NCBI GenBank assembly: GCA_036674765.1
Contig: JARVKI010000043.1
Span: 62,001 to 126,000, forward strand
Length of the DNA stretch: 64,000 nucleotides
Direction of reading: 5' to 3'
Source: Seiridium cupressi
Lineage: Eukaryota; Ascomycota; Sordariomycetes; Amphisphaeriales; Sporocadaceae
This document shows positions 22,693-34,481 of this stretch, one piece after another. Made by a program: the position numbers and the translations under genes. The notes under the pieces are model-generated. The model saw nothing but the letters and a program-made list of their open reading frames with translations, was not told the origin of the DNA and ran no database searches. The number at the start of each line of letters is the position of its first letter. The stretch's first letter is position 1.

Positions 22693-23870
22693 ATGGCCAG
22701 TCAGCCCTATCCAGAGCAGTCTAACCTGCACACATCGGCACCTTACCGTGCAGCCCTACTGACATATCCCGGTAATTTCCAACAAGCCCTCCGCGATGCG
22801 AAGGACGACCCAACGAAGACGCTGTTTGGTGTTGCTCAAGGAATCCCCAGCGTCTTTGTGACAAAGGTATGCGCGAGGAAGCCTGTAGATGACTAGACTG
22901 GAGCGCAACACTAATGTCAACGCAGATCTTCGCATCAACGAAGCCAGACTTTATTTGGTTAGACGTCGAGCATGCCATGTTTGACCGATTGGCTCTGCAT
23001 GAGTAAGTCTAACAACCAGACACTCACGGAATGATGCACTCTGACATACACCACAACAATTAGTGCAATCCACGCTGCTCAACACCACTCAGAGGGCAAG
23101 TCCATGGTCGTCGTTCGTGTACCGAAACATGACGGAACCATCTTGTCGACAGCACTAGATGCAGGTGCTTCCGCCATTGTCATCCCCCATACCGAAAGCG
23201 CAGAGGAGGTCAAACACTTCATCAAGGAGATGTACTACCGTAAGCAGCCGCTGCAAATAAACGACGTCAGATACGGTACTCACTATCTTCAGCACCCATT
23301 GGTGGTCGGTCATTCAGTCCCTGGACGTTCACTCCTGGAGTCTCAGATGCTTCGCTATACGCAAACGACGCGCTCAACATGACAAGCTCGAACCGACACA
23401 TTGCCATCATTCCTCAGATCGAGAGTGTGAAGGGACTCGAGAACATCGAGGAGATTGCCGCCGTTGAGGGCGTATCTGCCATGATGTTTGGTCCGGGAGA
23501 CTACTCGGCAGATGCTGGTCTCCCTCTCAAACTGGGTGGTGAGCCTCACCCTGAATTCATCGCCGCCATGGGCAAGTTCGTGGCAGGGGCCGCGAAGTAC
23601 AACAGGCCGTTGTTTGGGTAGGTTGCGATAGAATCTAGGCCTAAGTGGATGCTAACATGCTACTACAGTGCCGCTCAAAGTCCCGAGCAAATTCCCATGA
23701 TGATTGGAATGGGATACAGAGCCCTCGCGGTCGTCTTTGACGTTTGGGGCATGGCAGGAATGGTGGACAAAGGCATCAAACAAGCAAGAAGCTATGTGCA
23801 AGGCGATCAAGCGTCAAAAGACGTTCCTATTGTAGACGGCACGAAAGAGAATGCTGCAAAAGAGACATAG
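22693..23870 (+). CDS. HpcH/HpaI family aldolase
   Basis: Class II metal-dependent aldolase that cleaves 2-keto-3-deoxy-type sugar acids or related compounds, releasing pyruvate. Five exons: 22693-22866, 22926-23002, 23064-23239, 23293-23617 and 23669-23870, total 317 aa. Family motifs: LFGVAQGIPS, WLDVEHAMFD (metal Glu/active His region), VVRVPKHD (catalytic Arg), AGASAIVIPHTES, PIGGRSFSPW, IPQIESVKGLENI (metal Glu) and FGPGDYSADAG (metal Asp). All expected residues are present. It lies 326 bp upstream of the amidase gene on the same strand, and another aldolase of a different class lies about 12 kb away. Cytosolic; no signal peptide. Confidence 0.88.
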
Positions 23871-24100
23871 AAGAGAATGACGCAATTGAGGTTTCCAGGG
23901 AGCCTAGACTCACATATTGAATGCCTAATCTTGACTCACTATTATCGTTAGGCATCCTTATTTGAGATACACGAGCGCTTGGCAATAGCTCGTTCTGACA
24001 TATGCACAATATCATGTGAGGTTTTCAATGTCCCCACTTGTGCCCTTGTTATCCGGATGCCTGGTGGCACAGCAACTTTGGTGTGACATCCACATCTCGT

Positions 24101-24108
24101 TATATAAA
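24101..24108 (+). promoter_or_regulatory. TATA box of the amidase gene
   Basis: TATATAAA 89 bp before the ATG at 24197, within the 326-bp gap after the aldolase stop. Confidence 0.55.
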
Positions 24109-24196
24109 CGATCTTGAACGCTATTGGAAACGCCTCTAAATGAATTGAATTGTGTACAGCTACGAGCGCGCAAGCTCTCGGCTTCCCGCAGATACC

Positions 24197-26033
24197 ATGT
24201 TTGACACGCTCACCACCAATGCAGTCGAGTTGCAGCGCCTACTTCAAGATGGCAAGATCACGAGCGTTGAGATCGTAGAACAATACCAAGATCAAATCGA
24301 TCGCTATGATTCTCAAGTCAATGCCTTCATCTCATTGGCCCCGCGTGACGTCGTGCTTCAAAACGCTGCATCACTCGACCTTGAGAGGCGGCAGGGAAAA
24401 GTAAGAAGCTCATTACACAGCATTCCAATTGTGCTAAAGGTAACGCCTACTTGGATGGGTCCATTGGAACTAGCTAAATAATGGCAGGACTGTTTCGTGA
24501 CCGAGGCAAGTCTGGGGATGGATACTACGGTGGGAACGTATGCATTCATCGGCGCCAAACCAAAGAAGAATGGTGCCATCGTACAGAAATTGATCGATGC
24601 TGGACTGATCATTCTGGGCAAGACTAATATGACGGCGAGTTCACAAGTCACAAACTTTAGATGGTGGTTGACAGTCCAGGAACTTCATGGCATGAAGATG
24701 ATCATGACTCCGGGGCGTTCGGCCGCTGGCGGACAAACTCTGTCACCCTATGTGGGTGACATTGAGAAAGGCGAGGTGATTCTTGGTCACTCGGTGAGTC
24801 AAGGCTTCCTCGAAATAAAACACCAAGAGACTCTGTTCTGACATTCACAAGTCACCAGGTGGATCATCCACGGGCTCAGCAGTAGCTATTGCAAGCGGGT
24901 TTAGCCCGCTAGCTATGGGTGCTGAAACAACTGGGTCTATCGTCACTCCTTCTGCTAGGGCTGCTCTCTATGCTCTCAAACCAACGGTCGGAATCCAAAA
25001 TGCTACTAGATTGTACAGGATGACAGACACCTTTGATAGTCCAGGGCCAATGGCAAAATCACCCGCCGATCTGGGTTGCCTGACCTCGATCCTCCTGGAC
25101 CAAAACTTCGAGTCGCTTGCTACAGAGGCCGGTCACAATGCAAAAATTGGTTTTCTATCTCCCAAGATCTGGGTTTTGGGCCCAGGGATGTGTCGACAGC
25201 ACGAAGGAACGGCAGAACAGATGGTAAGCATGTCTCCTCGGTCTGAAGAGCACCAGTTGACATTCGCTAGATTCAAGACTATGAAGATAGAGTTTCGTTG
25301 CTCGAGTCCAAAGGCTTCAAAATCAAGTATCCGGCAGAATTGCCAACAGCCGAGGCCTTGTCGCTGGACGGAACAGACGCAATAATGCCAATTGCTTGTA
25401 AGTCTTGGTCGTCACCCAGTCCTTGTCGTTGGAGGCTCGAATGACCTCATCCATAGTCTCGGAATTCAGGGACATTGGCATCCCAGAGTTTATTCAATCA
25501 TTTGAGGAATGTGCCGTTAAGGATCTGGCGGGCCTAATCAAATTCAACGAGGCGAACCAAGAAAAGGCACTCCCGCTACGTGAGTAGCATCCGGGAAACT
25601 TAATCCAAAGAGACTGACGAATGAGAAGCGGACACGGACCAAGAGCTACTCATTAAGGCTCTAGAGAGCACTAAAAGCGAGGAACGTCTTGAATATCTCA
25701 GAACTGGACTAAAAGAGAGGGCCCGCCGTATTGTCGACAAAGCGCTTGCCGACCAGGATCTGGATCTTATTGCAGCGCCAACGGATTCTGCACTGGCCAT
25801 ATATACAGCAGCAGCAGGTGCGAAACGATCTATCTGTGGGAAGAACCGTGGCTAACATGCCTTCAGGATATCCTAGCGGCAATGTTCCACTCGGCCAGCT
25901 CAAATATAATAAGCGACCGTTTGGTCTTTGCCTGATCGCCAGGGCAAACGAAGAAGAAAGGCTGCTTCGTTTCATGGTGGCTTATGAAGTGGCAGTTCCT
26001 CCTCGTCCCATCCCCGAGCTGAACCGGGTTTAG
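24197..26033 (+). CDS. Amidase (amidase-signature family)
   Basis: Hydrolyses a carboxamide to acid plus ammonia. Eight exons give 493 aa: 24197-24439, 24488-24634, 24680-24793, 24852-25223, 25271-25397, 25457-25579, 25629-25817 and 25867-26033. The Ser-cisSer-Lys set is in place: Lys in IPIVLKD, cis-Ser in GGSSTGSAVA and nucleophile region GAETTGSIVTPS. Other family blocks are LGKTNMTELHGMK, GRSAAGGQTLSPYV and IMPIAFSEFR, with GYPSGNVPLG near the end. The third exon is reached through a GC-AG intron (24635-24679). ATG 24197 was chosen because in-frame codons upstream lack an ATG. The frame looks broken in a naive reading, but every break is resolved by an intron, so the gene is intact. Substrate unknown. 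Confidence 0.88.
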
Positions 26034-26572
26034 ACGGATTTGGGTGGCGACCTTATGTCGGGATGCGCATATGCCAAGGGTGCACGAGACATAGTATGGT
26101 GGCGGTTGATGGAGCTCAACCGAGAGCTCTGATACATAATGGATCACTGCTTTGACTATCTCAAATGGTCAATAGCATGTTGAAGATACTACTTTTGACG
26201 GCTCAACGGGATCGGAGAGGCTGGACATGCATTATGGAAAGACCACTTGTGCAACAAGAAATTGGGTCAATAGTCATGCGGAATAATACGGTATTAATTC
26301 TAGCACAGCTTTCCCAAAGCTAGGGTTAAAATGGAAAGGGATCAATCAAATAGTTGCTATCACGTATTATTAACGAGAACCGCACTATTTTTTGATAGAG
26401 AAATAATGCTGCTGACCCTGCAAATAGCTACTAAAAGGAAATGGGCGGGTTTGATATCTCGATATTCCCGAAAGGAAGACATTATAGATACGATCTAGCA
26501 TAGTTGGTAGCTACTTTTCTATAGTTCTGGAAAAGCTTCTACATACGAACAATCAACCAACCCAAACCCCAG
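26034..26572. other. Intergenic between convergent genes, AT-rich
   Basis: 3' flanks of the amidase and the ankyrin gene. AT-rich, especially 26280-26480. No gene seen. Confidence 0.5.
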
Positions 26573-29500
26573 TCAATCTGAATCGGAGTCGTCTTCAAGC
26601 CACAATGCCTCTTTCTCATAGATCTTTCTCTCTTTCAGTGTCAACTGTTCATCCTCGAGTGTCCAACCACCAAGACTTTGCAAGTGGGAAGCAAGCACAT
26701 GATGACCTTCCCTTTTTGCGAAAAACAGAGCTCGCACATACTGTCGCCTGCCAGCCCCTTCCAGGTTGCACCCTTTCTCATATAAAAGTTGAACTGTATC
26801 TAGCCTTCCATGTTCTGCAGCGCCCTCCAGAGCAGTCCTGCCATATTCTTCACATCCATCTGCATTAATATCATCACCGAGCGAGATGAGTTTCATCGAG
26901 ATTCCAATGGATCCGTTGATTGCAGACAGCTGCAAAGCTGTGGCACCGCGGTAGGGCGCAGGAGGTGCGTTAACGTCAGCCCCTGCTTCGAGAAGCATAT
27001 TGATTGCATCTATGTCGGAGTTTTCCACTGCAAGCTGCAAAGCGGTTCTATACAGAGGGTGATCATGCCATGAAGTCGTTGGTTTACACATGGGAGGCGC
27101 ATTAACATCACAACCGGCGTCCAGCAAGTGACGTATCACGTCAGAGCTCCTGGTCGCTACCGCGCATTGCAAAGCTGTTGGATAGTCTGCGTATCTGAAA
27201 CAAGGATTAAACCCAAATTTAACGAGGTCGCGGATCGTCTGTAGGGAACAGCCTTCCCAGATGGCCTCCATGCCGGCAAATGGTGTTATGGTGTAACCAG
27301 CAGAGAGGAGCTTCTCAATCACCTGACCGAGGTGACCAGCCATGGCATCGTTCCCAGCGCCACCCAGGTGCTGTACAAGTTGAACAAAGGGGGAAGAGAA
27401 ATCATCCGTCCGTAGAGATAGTTCATTCGGGGAATGAGCTAAGAGAAAGTCGATGAGCTCGAAATTACCGTCGGAGGCTGCCAGACTAGCAGTGCAGCCA
27501 ACAATGCTAAAGCATCCTTCGATATCGAGAGAACTCAAAGTCGCTCTTTTCCAAACACCTCTGAAGATATTTCTGCATTCATCGTCCAGCTTGGGCCAAC
27601 AACACCATATCTCACTCTCTTCGATTAGTTCCAAGTCCCACACAGTCGGAAACCTGGCGAGTACAAGCGAGACACGATCACATATGTGAACCCTGAATAC
27701 TTGTAACAAAAGTTCTCTCGCCGCATACTGAGGCCAAAGCTTCTTTGCTAACAGTTCCTTGACTGGTGGTTCAGCTGTGTCTTCCCACATGTTGTCATCT
27801 TTGGTGTAAATATTGGAGATGTTTCTCGACCCTCTGCTCTCCTTCAGGAAGCTCTCGAATTCCTCGCTATCGTATCCTCGACTTATAGCTTTGTTGAGAA
27901 CCTGATCATCCCACGGGGCCCCTGCGTGAACCAAGGTCCGTGATATGTCCAATCGATCCGCTTGCACACTTCGATATAACGCAGTTTTGCCATATCCATC
28001 TTGGAAACACAAATCCACTCCAGCTGCAACGAGGGCATCAATAGTGCCAAGAGCCACACCATCGATTCGAGTTGCCCTCAGTAATTCGTCTCCAAGGAGA
28101 AGTGCCCCATTGTGGAGAAGCAATGGTAAGATACGCTCATCACCCATCGAGTTACTCAGAGGCGTGCTGTAACGGAGACTTAGGATCATCTCCTGTGTCA
28201 GACCAGAAACCGGTGTCGACGTAAGCTGGAAAATGTGTACTAGCTCCATAGCGTAAGAGCATTTCACATATTTCAAAAGTGCTAAATCGTGCTGCTATAT
28301 GTAGAGCTGATGGCAGTTTGTCTGATGACGAGCCCGATGGTTCGTAGTTTGGGGATGCTCCCCGATCCAATAGAAAAGTACACATGGATGCGTTTCCTAT
28401 TTTGACAGCCATGCCTAGAGGAAAGTCCCCTTTGTAATCATGGCAATCCCAGATGGCACCATTGTCGTGAAGGTACCCCAGTAATCTCATATCATCGGCT
28501 TCAATCATTTTAAGCAAGCCTTCCGGTTCCATGAGTCTGGACATCATGTCTTTAGCGGCCAGCCCGGACTCCATTCCCAGATACATCAAACGACGTATGA
28601 TATCAAAACGATCGTCTTCGTTGGAGTGCTGAAGAGCTTCAAATATAATATCAGCCAAGTCCCCCGAGCTTTGCAAAATTGCCCTTGGTGGTGTACTCCT
28701 TAGGAGAGCGTCCACGAAGAGTGGTGAGCAGTGGGATACTGCATAGTTAATCGGAGTACCATGAAGGGCACAACAGGAGGTTTGTGCTAAGGCTCCATTG
28801 GCCAATAATATCTTGGCACAGGAGAGGGCAGCATGGAGGTTCCTGGTTGATTTTCTGGCGATGGTGATGAGTGGATGATGTGATCGACCGCCATCTGATA
28901 CGAGTAAATCTAGGCTCATGCCCCGAGACAGCACCCAAGAGAGAATGTCCACCGCAAAGAGACTCGAGTGCGGCGTTAAAAATCTTCTCCAGAAGAGCCT
29001 TGAGAGTAACTTCATGAGCGATTGAGAAGTACTGTTCATCTCTCATTTGCAGTATACCGGAATCCCGAAATAGATTTATTGTTTGTGAGGTCGTAAACAT
29101 TCCATGCATATTAATAGAGATTGAGTATATCAGCAGTCTCGTCATTGCATGAGTAGATGCACCGTAGGGGCCTTTTATGAGCACCTGGCTTCGAAGGAGA
29201 TGTTCTCCGTCATACAACTCAGGCATGTATATACCTAAGCTGGTTACAACCTGATTGACGTTCGATGCATTGCTTATGACGTTAGACACAGCACTCATAC
29301 CAATCTCCCGGAGGGACTCCACGGGGCTTTGGTAACTTTGGGTCTCGTTCAGTCCTCGGACCTTGTCTTGGAGAAGTTTGTGTAGGTTAGATTGTATTCC
29401 TTCGGCTTGCTTGCAGAATCGTAGGAATGGTAAATCTGGGGGCCAGTAGAACTCGAGATTGGTCGCGGTTGGTGTGCATACTGTAATCAAGCTGCCAGGT

Positions 29501-29961
29501 GGGGAATTGGGGGTCTCTAAATAATAGTGAGCATGCTTGTGATGACAAAAATAACGTGTCGTTCATGCGCACCGGTTGAATTGAGCTCCGTGGTAGCATA
29601 AAAGTGCCTGCTTGTCTCCCTCTTCCATTTCTTGGGAAGTTGCCTGATGCCGGAAATGATCACATCCGACTCCTTTTTGTCCCGTTTTCGCTTTTTAGTC
29701 TGATGCTCTATGTATTTCCAAGCTTCTGATGGCTGGTTCTGCTTGAACCCCCAAGCTTGGAGCTTCGCTCGGTAGTCAGGCTTACTGGAAACAGGTCAGT
29801 GTTGTGAAATGTGTGGGTCGGCCTAGCACTGACGATGCATAGAAGCCAAGCTGCTCCATCCGTTTCATCACGACGTCTAATGATAGAAGGTCAATAGACC
29901 ACAGACGTCGGATAGTATAGAAATGTTGTTGCCATTCTTCCTCACGAAGTAAGGACGCCAT
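26573..29961 (-). CDS. Clr5-domain ankyrin-repeat protein with two apparent frameshifts
   Basis: Exons 29961-29834, 29784-29573 and 29516-26573 are joined by normal GT-AG introns. The N-terminus (LREEEWQQHFYTIRRL, MKRMEQLGFYAS, LQAWGFKQN) is a Clr5 domain. A linker follows with NSPPGSLITVCTP, then a long region with ankyrin repeats such as ALHIAARFS, GKTALYRSVQAD, TALQCAVATRSSDVIRHLL and TALQLAVENSD. The reading frame changes twice without a credible intron: near 28960-28966 (coding sense moves from KIFNAALE to SLFAVDILSW) and near 28152-28160 (SPLQHAS to NSMGDERI). Each change equals one extra base. The gene is therefore either a recent pseudogene or carries two sequence errors. Otherwise the product would be about 1,100 aa. 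Role unknown. Confidence 0.65.
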
Positions 29962-30611
29962 TGTGCCCAGTGAACGAAACCTGCCGCAACAATATAGTCA
30001 ACGGATATATCTATAATGGAGGCTGATCAATGTAGCGTAATAGGGAACGTCAACGATTATGATTAGGAAGGATTTGGGGATTATATAGATGTTTCGACCT
30101 GGAGAAGTTGGCATCACTCCCTTTGAGGAGTACTCAAAGCGAGGCTGCATTTTAGGCAGAACCAGGATCGATCGATTGATGTCACCTTGCGCTCATGCAT
30201 TCGTCTCAGCTGCCCCTTGACTATAAGTAATTCTATTGGATGATTACAAAATGTGGTATGCAAGTAGAGTGGGGCCAGCTACGAGGCGTCTCCATGCAAG
30301 AGAAATATTGGGATTTACCAATAGGACGTAGTCAAGCGTCCCAATCCCTGTCCCGTAAGAAATGCACCTCTTGTACCACACACCATGGCGTAAGGGCCGT
30401 CCTCTTCGCTAGAACAATCGAGACGATAGCCTGTTCGGTAAGCTTCGGGTTGTCCCGTAAGCTGACGTGCGCTATACATGAAAGCCGGTCAATGTTTCCT
30501 TGTTTCTGCAATAGCGGGCGCTGATTGCTTCGGGAATGCTGGGCGTCATGCCAGGTGTCGCAAATTTTATTAGACATTCTCATATTGGGTGCGCTGGCTG
30601 TACCTTGCGGC
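29962..30611. other. Intergenic, 650 bp
   Basis: Promoter of the Clr5-ankyrin gene and 3' flank of the Zn2Cys6 gene. ORFs at 30240-30643 on both strands mirror each other and lack motifs. Confidence 0.5.
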
Positions 30612-33013
30612 TCACCAAAGAGATACTTGAGTGCCACCGTCATTGAACACCCAACCCATTGTCTCTACGTTAGTAAAGTCAAGTTCGGAGCCTGCCAACT
30701 AGAAAGCGTATTAGTTTTGCCTTGCGCTTGTAATCATTAGCGACTTACCATCAGGTCCCAGCCGATTTCCGGTGGCGCGGTAAATGATACCTGGGGAGGC
30801 TCTGTCAGATCCTCGCCTTGGCAATCTTTTACCATGTTCTCAAGTAGTGGGAGCGTGGTCTGTATGGCCTCCGTTGTGACTTTGACCAACAATTGTACGA
30901 CTTCGTTCTTTTCGAGATTTTGCATCAGGCTTTCGATGTGTGCTCTGATCATCTTAAACATCAAATAGCTTTTGACATTGAGTTCCCCGTTTTTAATACG
31001 CAGCAGACTCCACTCCAACGCATCGCGCAATATAGCAAGTAGGTCTGGACGAATTGGAATAGACTCTAGCCTCTCGTCTTCCTGTATTTGTGTCTTGAGA
31101 TCCAGAGCGACAACGAGAGCAGCCTGTACAGCAGCCACGCGTAAGATCCCAGAGCCGCAAGCCCCGAGGCGTGCGATGTCTGATGAAGTCGAGGAGGACA
31201 TAGTACCATCTCGAGCGAAACTGCTGATATCAATGGCAGACGGTCGCAAGATGTACCAAATCTTCACTGCTGTTTCAACGGCAACTCTCCTAGAAAATGC
31301 AAAGAGAGACTGATTCAAAGCTGGGTTGGCGAAGGGTGCATGGAGCACCGACAGGTACGCTTGCATAAGGAAGTCGACCATCTGCAGTCCAAATTGGACG
31401 GGATCGCCATTGGATTTAAATGGTTGAAATCCTCGCGAAATTATCCTATAAGCGGCTTTGAGCTCTTTATCAAGTTGCAAGGTCTGGTCATAGCTATTAG
31501 ACATATGCACACCGTTCAAAAGCTGTACAATAGCATAACGGGTTGACAGAGTTCTGCGTAGAGCGAGAGAGAGCGAAACCTGTGTAAACTCATTGGCTGG
31601 CCTTGATTCGAGATTGTCCATCATGCGTGGGTCGTCGTCGAGCTCATCATCGTCCAAGTTTCGCGGTGGTTCCGTGTTGAAGTCTTGAATCGAGAAGCAA
31701 GGGGGCGTTCCTGACGCCAAGCTAGATTGCAAGCAAATCTCCAATATTGTATTCCAAATTCTCCTACGCATTTCAGTTATCATGGTCGATTTTCGAAGCA
31801 TATATGTCGGGTCGATATGTAAGCCCATGGTGACCGCCCTTCTATAAAGGTCTCCAGCAGCGATATATATCGTATCACCATCCATACCAATCACCTCGCG
31901 TGCTGAAAGCATCAACAGGTGGATCTGTAAGCCCTGAAGGTCGAGACGATGTTTGGTGGGGCATGGTTCTGTAAGCCAAGTATGAGTTTCGTATACCCAG
32001 CGTATGGAAGATTCTCTCAGGGAAAAGCTGTCATCGTAGGCGGCTGCACCGATCGCTAGAACCAACTTGACCAGAATCACGAAAGCTGGATCAGGCTTGG
32101 CATCTGGATGCCAAAGGGCTTCATAATCCCTCCTGAAAGAAGGCACGTGAAGAATCCGATGAACGCTTTCTAGTGTGCGCAAATAACCGTCGACAAGGGC
32201 ATCTGCGATATGTCTCTCCGGCAGCTCGTATACCATACAGGCTGGCCAGGTTGGTCTTCTGCGCACTTTGATGGTTCTCGCCAGGGATTTGCACCTCTGA
32301 AGATCTGGTATTACGGGGCATGTCGGCTCCCGAAGAAGCGGCTCAATGTCCATGAACATGTCTTTGAACTGGACACATGTTAGCAATCGAATATTCAGTG
32401 GAGATGTACAGGTTGTGCGCTATATCCTACCAGTGTAGCGACGTTCATCCAGTGGCTTTGTCCGAAGTGGCGTGTCTTGTGTATCATGCCACGTATCAGA
32501 GGGCGAGGATCGTCTCTGCCGTATACATACAGGCTACCACCAATACTTGAAGTATAAGGTTCAAGGTTTGTGGAAGGGGCAATGGATGATGGAGTTGTCG
32601 TTGGACTAGTGTGATGCAGCTGTCCCACATGCTGCCTTGCCCTTCCATTCTTTGACTCTGCGTCCAATTGAGTTGGAATTGATATAGCATTTATTGACGA
32701 CGTATTCTTCGTCAACGAAACATGGGGATGAAGTTCCGATGATCGTCCATCTGTGCCGGGAGTACCCGGCTGCCCTACCTCATTGCCGTCCTCGTGCTGC
32801 GGACGTGGCTGAGGTTGCTGGGAGGTGTTTGGCTCGTAGCTGCAGACGGCGTTCTCATATTTGAGACAATTGCTACAAGGGCTTTTCCGATCGCACTTGA
32901 TCCTCCGCCTTCTGCAGAAAGTGCACGAGCTAATTACTGTTGTCAGCACGCGTTTGGAAGTGGAAACGTGATCCTCACGTGGTTGGTCGCCTCCGCCGCT
33001 TAGACTCGGTCAT
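30612..33013 (-). CDS. Zn2Cys6 transcription factor with fungal-specific TF domain
   Basis: Nuclear regulator. Four exons: 33013-32979, 32929-32431, 32368-30749 and 30698-30612, total 746 aa. The short first exon supplies the basic start MTESKRRRRPTT and splices in phase to SCTFCRRRRIKCDRKSPC, then SNCLKYENAVC, a complete C6 binuclear cluster followed by a Ser/Pro/Gln-rich linker. The middle holds the fungal-specific TF domain (VDGYLRTLESVHRILHVP, LAIGAAAYDDS, HLLMLSAREVIGMDGD, TMITEMRRRIWNTILE). The last exon ends in an aromatic/acidic tail. It would bind CGG half-sites as a dimer. It lies at one end of a metabolic gene block and is a candidate local regulator. Confidence 0.9.
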
Positions 33014-33309
33014 CACTCTTCTTGTTAGGTATGGCCGTACACACAATGAATCTGATTCTGCAAGTGGCGGCTTTTCAATATCATGGAGTTGTTTGCCTAG
33101 GTTCTAGCCCGGACTTCCGAATGTTCATTAGCGAGACATGACCTTGTGGAGACTTTGAATTTCCCGAGTCCGAAATCGGGTTATCCCCGACCACAATGCC
33201 GGTTGTGTAAAGCGCAATATATCAGATTTTCGGAGCTACCCAGGTGAAAGTCTGCCTTCATCAAACAATCGTTATTCGGTTCCTGTGAGGACAAGACCGA
33301 GTTATCGAG
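33014..33309. other. Short gap between the Zn2Cys6 gene and the MFS relic
   Basis: Promoter region of the minus-strand Zn2Cys6 gene. No ORF or RNA gene seen. Confidence 0.5.
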
Positions 33310-33880
33310 CGCGGACCTTGTCCTCATGTTTTCTCAAGGATACCCTCTGAGCTGAGGAACTTGATGAAAATTGCGAGTATATCACCAAACCCTGCTACGG
33401 CGCCACTGAGCACAGATACCTGGTGGTAACTTCCATACTTTTCGATCAGAAACCCGTTGATGGGCGGGCCATATAAGTCCCAATATTTTGCGGATCACGC
33501 CTGCAGACCGTTGAGACTGTTGAGGCATCGGAGATAATGGCGCCCGATCAGAAGCCAGAGAAGATGAAATAGACGACGAGCGCTGCACTGTTCTCTGCCG
33601 AGTCCATGCAGAAGATGACAATACTCGTCATCAGTCCACTAATCCAAAGACGTTAATGCAGTCAAACTTGACAGCAGCAATGCCAGGAAAGATTCGCCCA
33701 AAGGTGAAAGAAGCATTGACGATGACGAGCAGATAGCCAGCCATGGTTGTATCCATGCCGCGGACTTTGCGTAAGTCGTCAAATAAAATATCAGGGTATA
33801 CATGTCCGTGAACACGGAAGAATATGGCAATCTTCAGCAGCCACGAGCCGCGTTTTAACGCCGCGCCCAAGCACCGCCAT
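33310..33880 (-). pseudogene. Relic of an MFS (monocarboxylate-type) transporter
   Basis: Only the C-terminal half of a major-facilitator transporter is left. In one frame, MDTTMAGYLLVIVNASFTFG then RIFPGIAA matches the loop and helices of fungal monocarboxylate-transporter-like proteins. The reading continues in other frames with IVIFCMDSAENSAALVVYFI, SGAIISDASTVS, CRRDPQNIGTYMA, NGFLIEKYGSYH and LSGAVAGFGDILAIFI. At least two frame changes and a stop after FIFSGF break it, and no N-terminal half or start is visible. It lies between the Zn2Cys6 gene and the DapA-type aldolase gene, so it may be the lost transporter of this block. Confidence 0.75.
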
Positions 33881-34481
33881 CTGGTGTCGATTCAAACTCG
33901 GCGGTCTTAGGAGAGGCATTTACCGGGTAGGATGGCTTGATTTGGTAGAGTTCTGTCGTTCAATCCTATGTCATTGGGTCGGGTGTCGTCATTTTGGGTG
34001 TGATGGATGTGAAGAAATGTCAATAGTTTTGTGACGTGAATGACGTATATGGTGTAAGAATGTAATAAGTTTCGAGTTTTGGAACTTTTACAAAGTCTTT
34101 CTTAAATTTGTAAATTGGCTGCTGTTGCTTGTGGTACCTCAGGGCTGGCTTCCACGTGCATCAATGGGACGGCTGCGGGGGCCGGGGAATTGACGGAGAA
34201 TGGACGGAAAATTTGGGAAGATTAGGACGGATAATTCGCACCTCAGATCATAGCAGAGAAATAGTTGCGGATTAAATAGCTGAGGCTTCCAATCAAACCT
34301 CCGAGCTAGCTTAAGCTTTTAAAGCCTTTGTTGGTTTGTGGTTAATGAATAGCTCGTACTTTGCGAAGCGCGGACGTAACATGCCCATCAAGGGTTCCAA
34401 CAAGGACACACCAGCAATGATATGTCAAGGTTCTTGGGGTCTAAACACTCAGTACGTCATCAGGGACAATGATGATCGAGA
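33881..34481. other. Intergenic, 600 bp
   Basis: 3' flank of the DapA-type gene and the decayed upstream part of the MFS relic. AT-rich near 34080-34120. No gene seen. Confidence 0.45.

Noticed and set aside
24430..25870. Amidase as a pseudogene
   Set aside because: All apparent frame breaks are resolved by seven short introns (one GC-AG) with intact catalytic motifs.
28200..28260. Introns that could explain the second frame change in the Clr5-ankyrin gene
   Set aside because: The only phase-correct candidates are 37 or 49 nt with non-consensus donor GTCTGA and would delete a well-formed ankyrin start.
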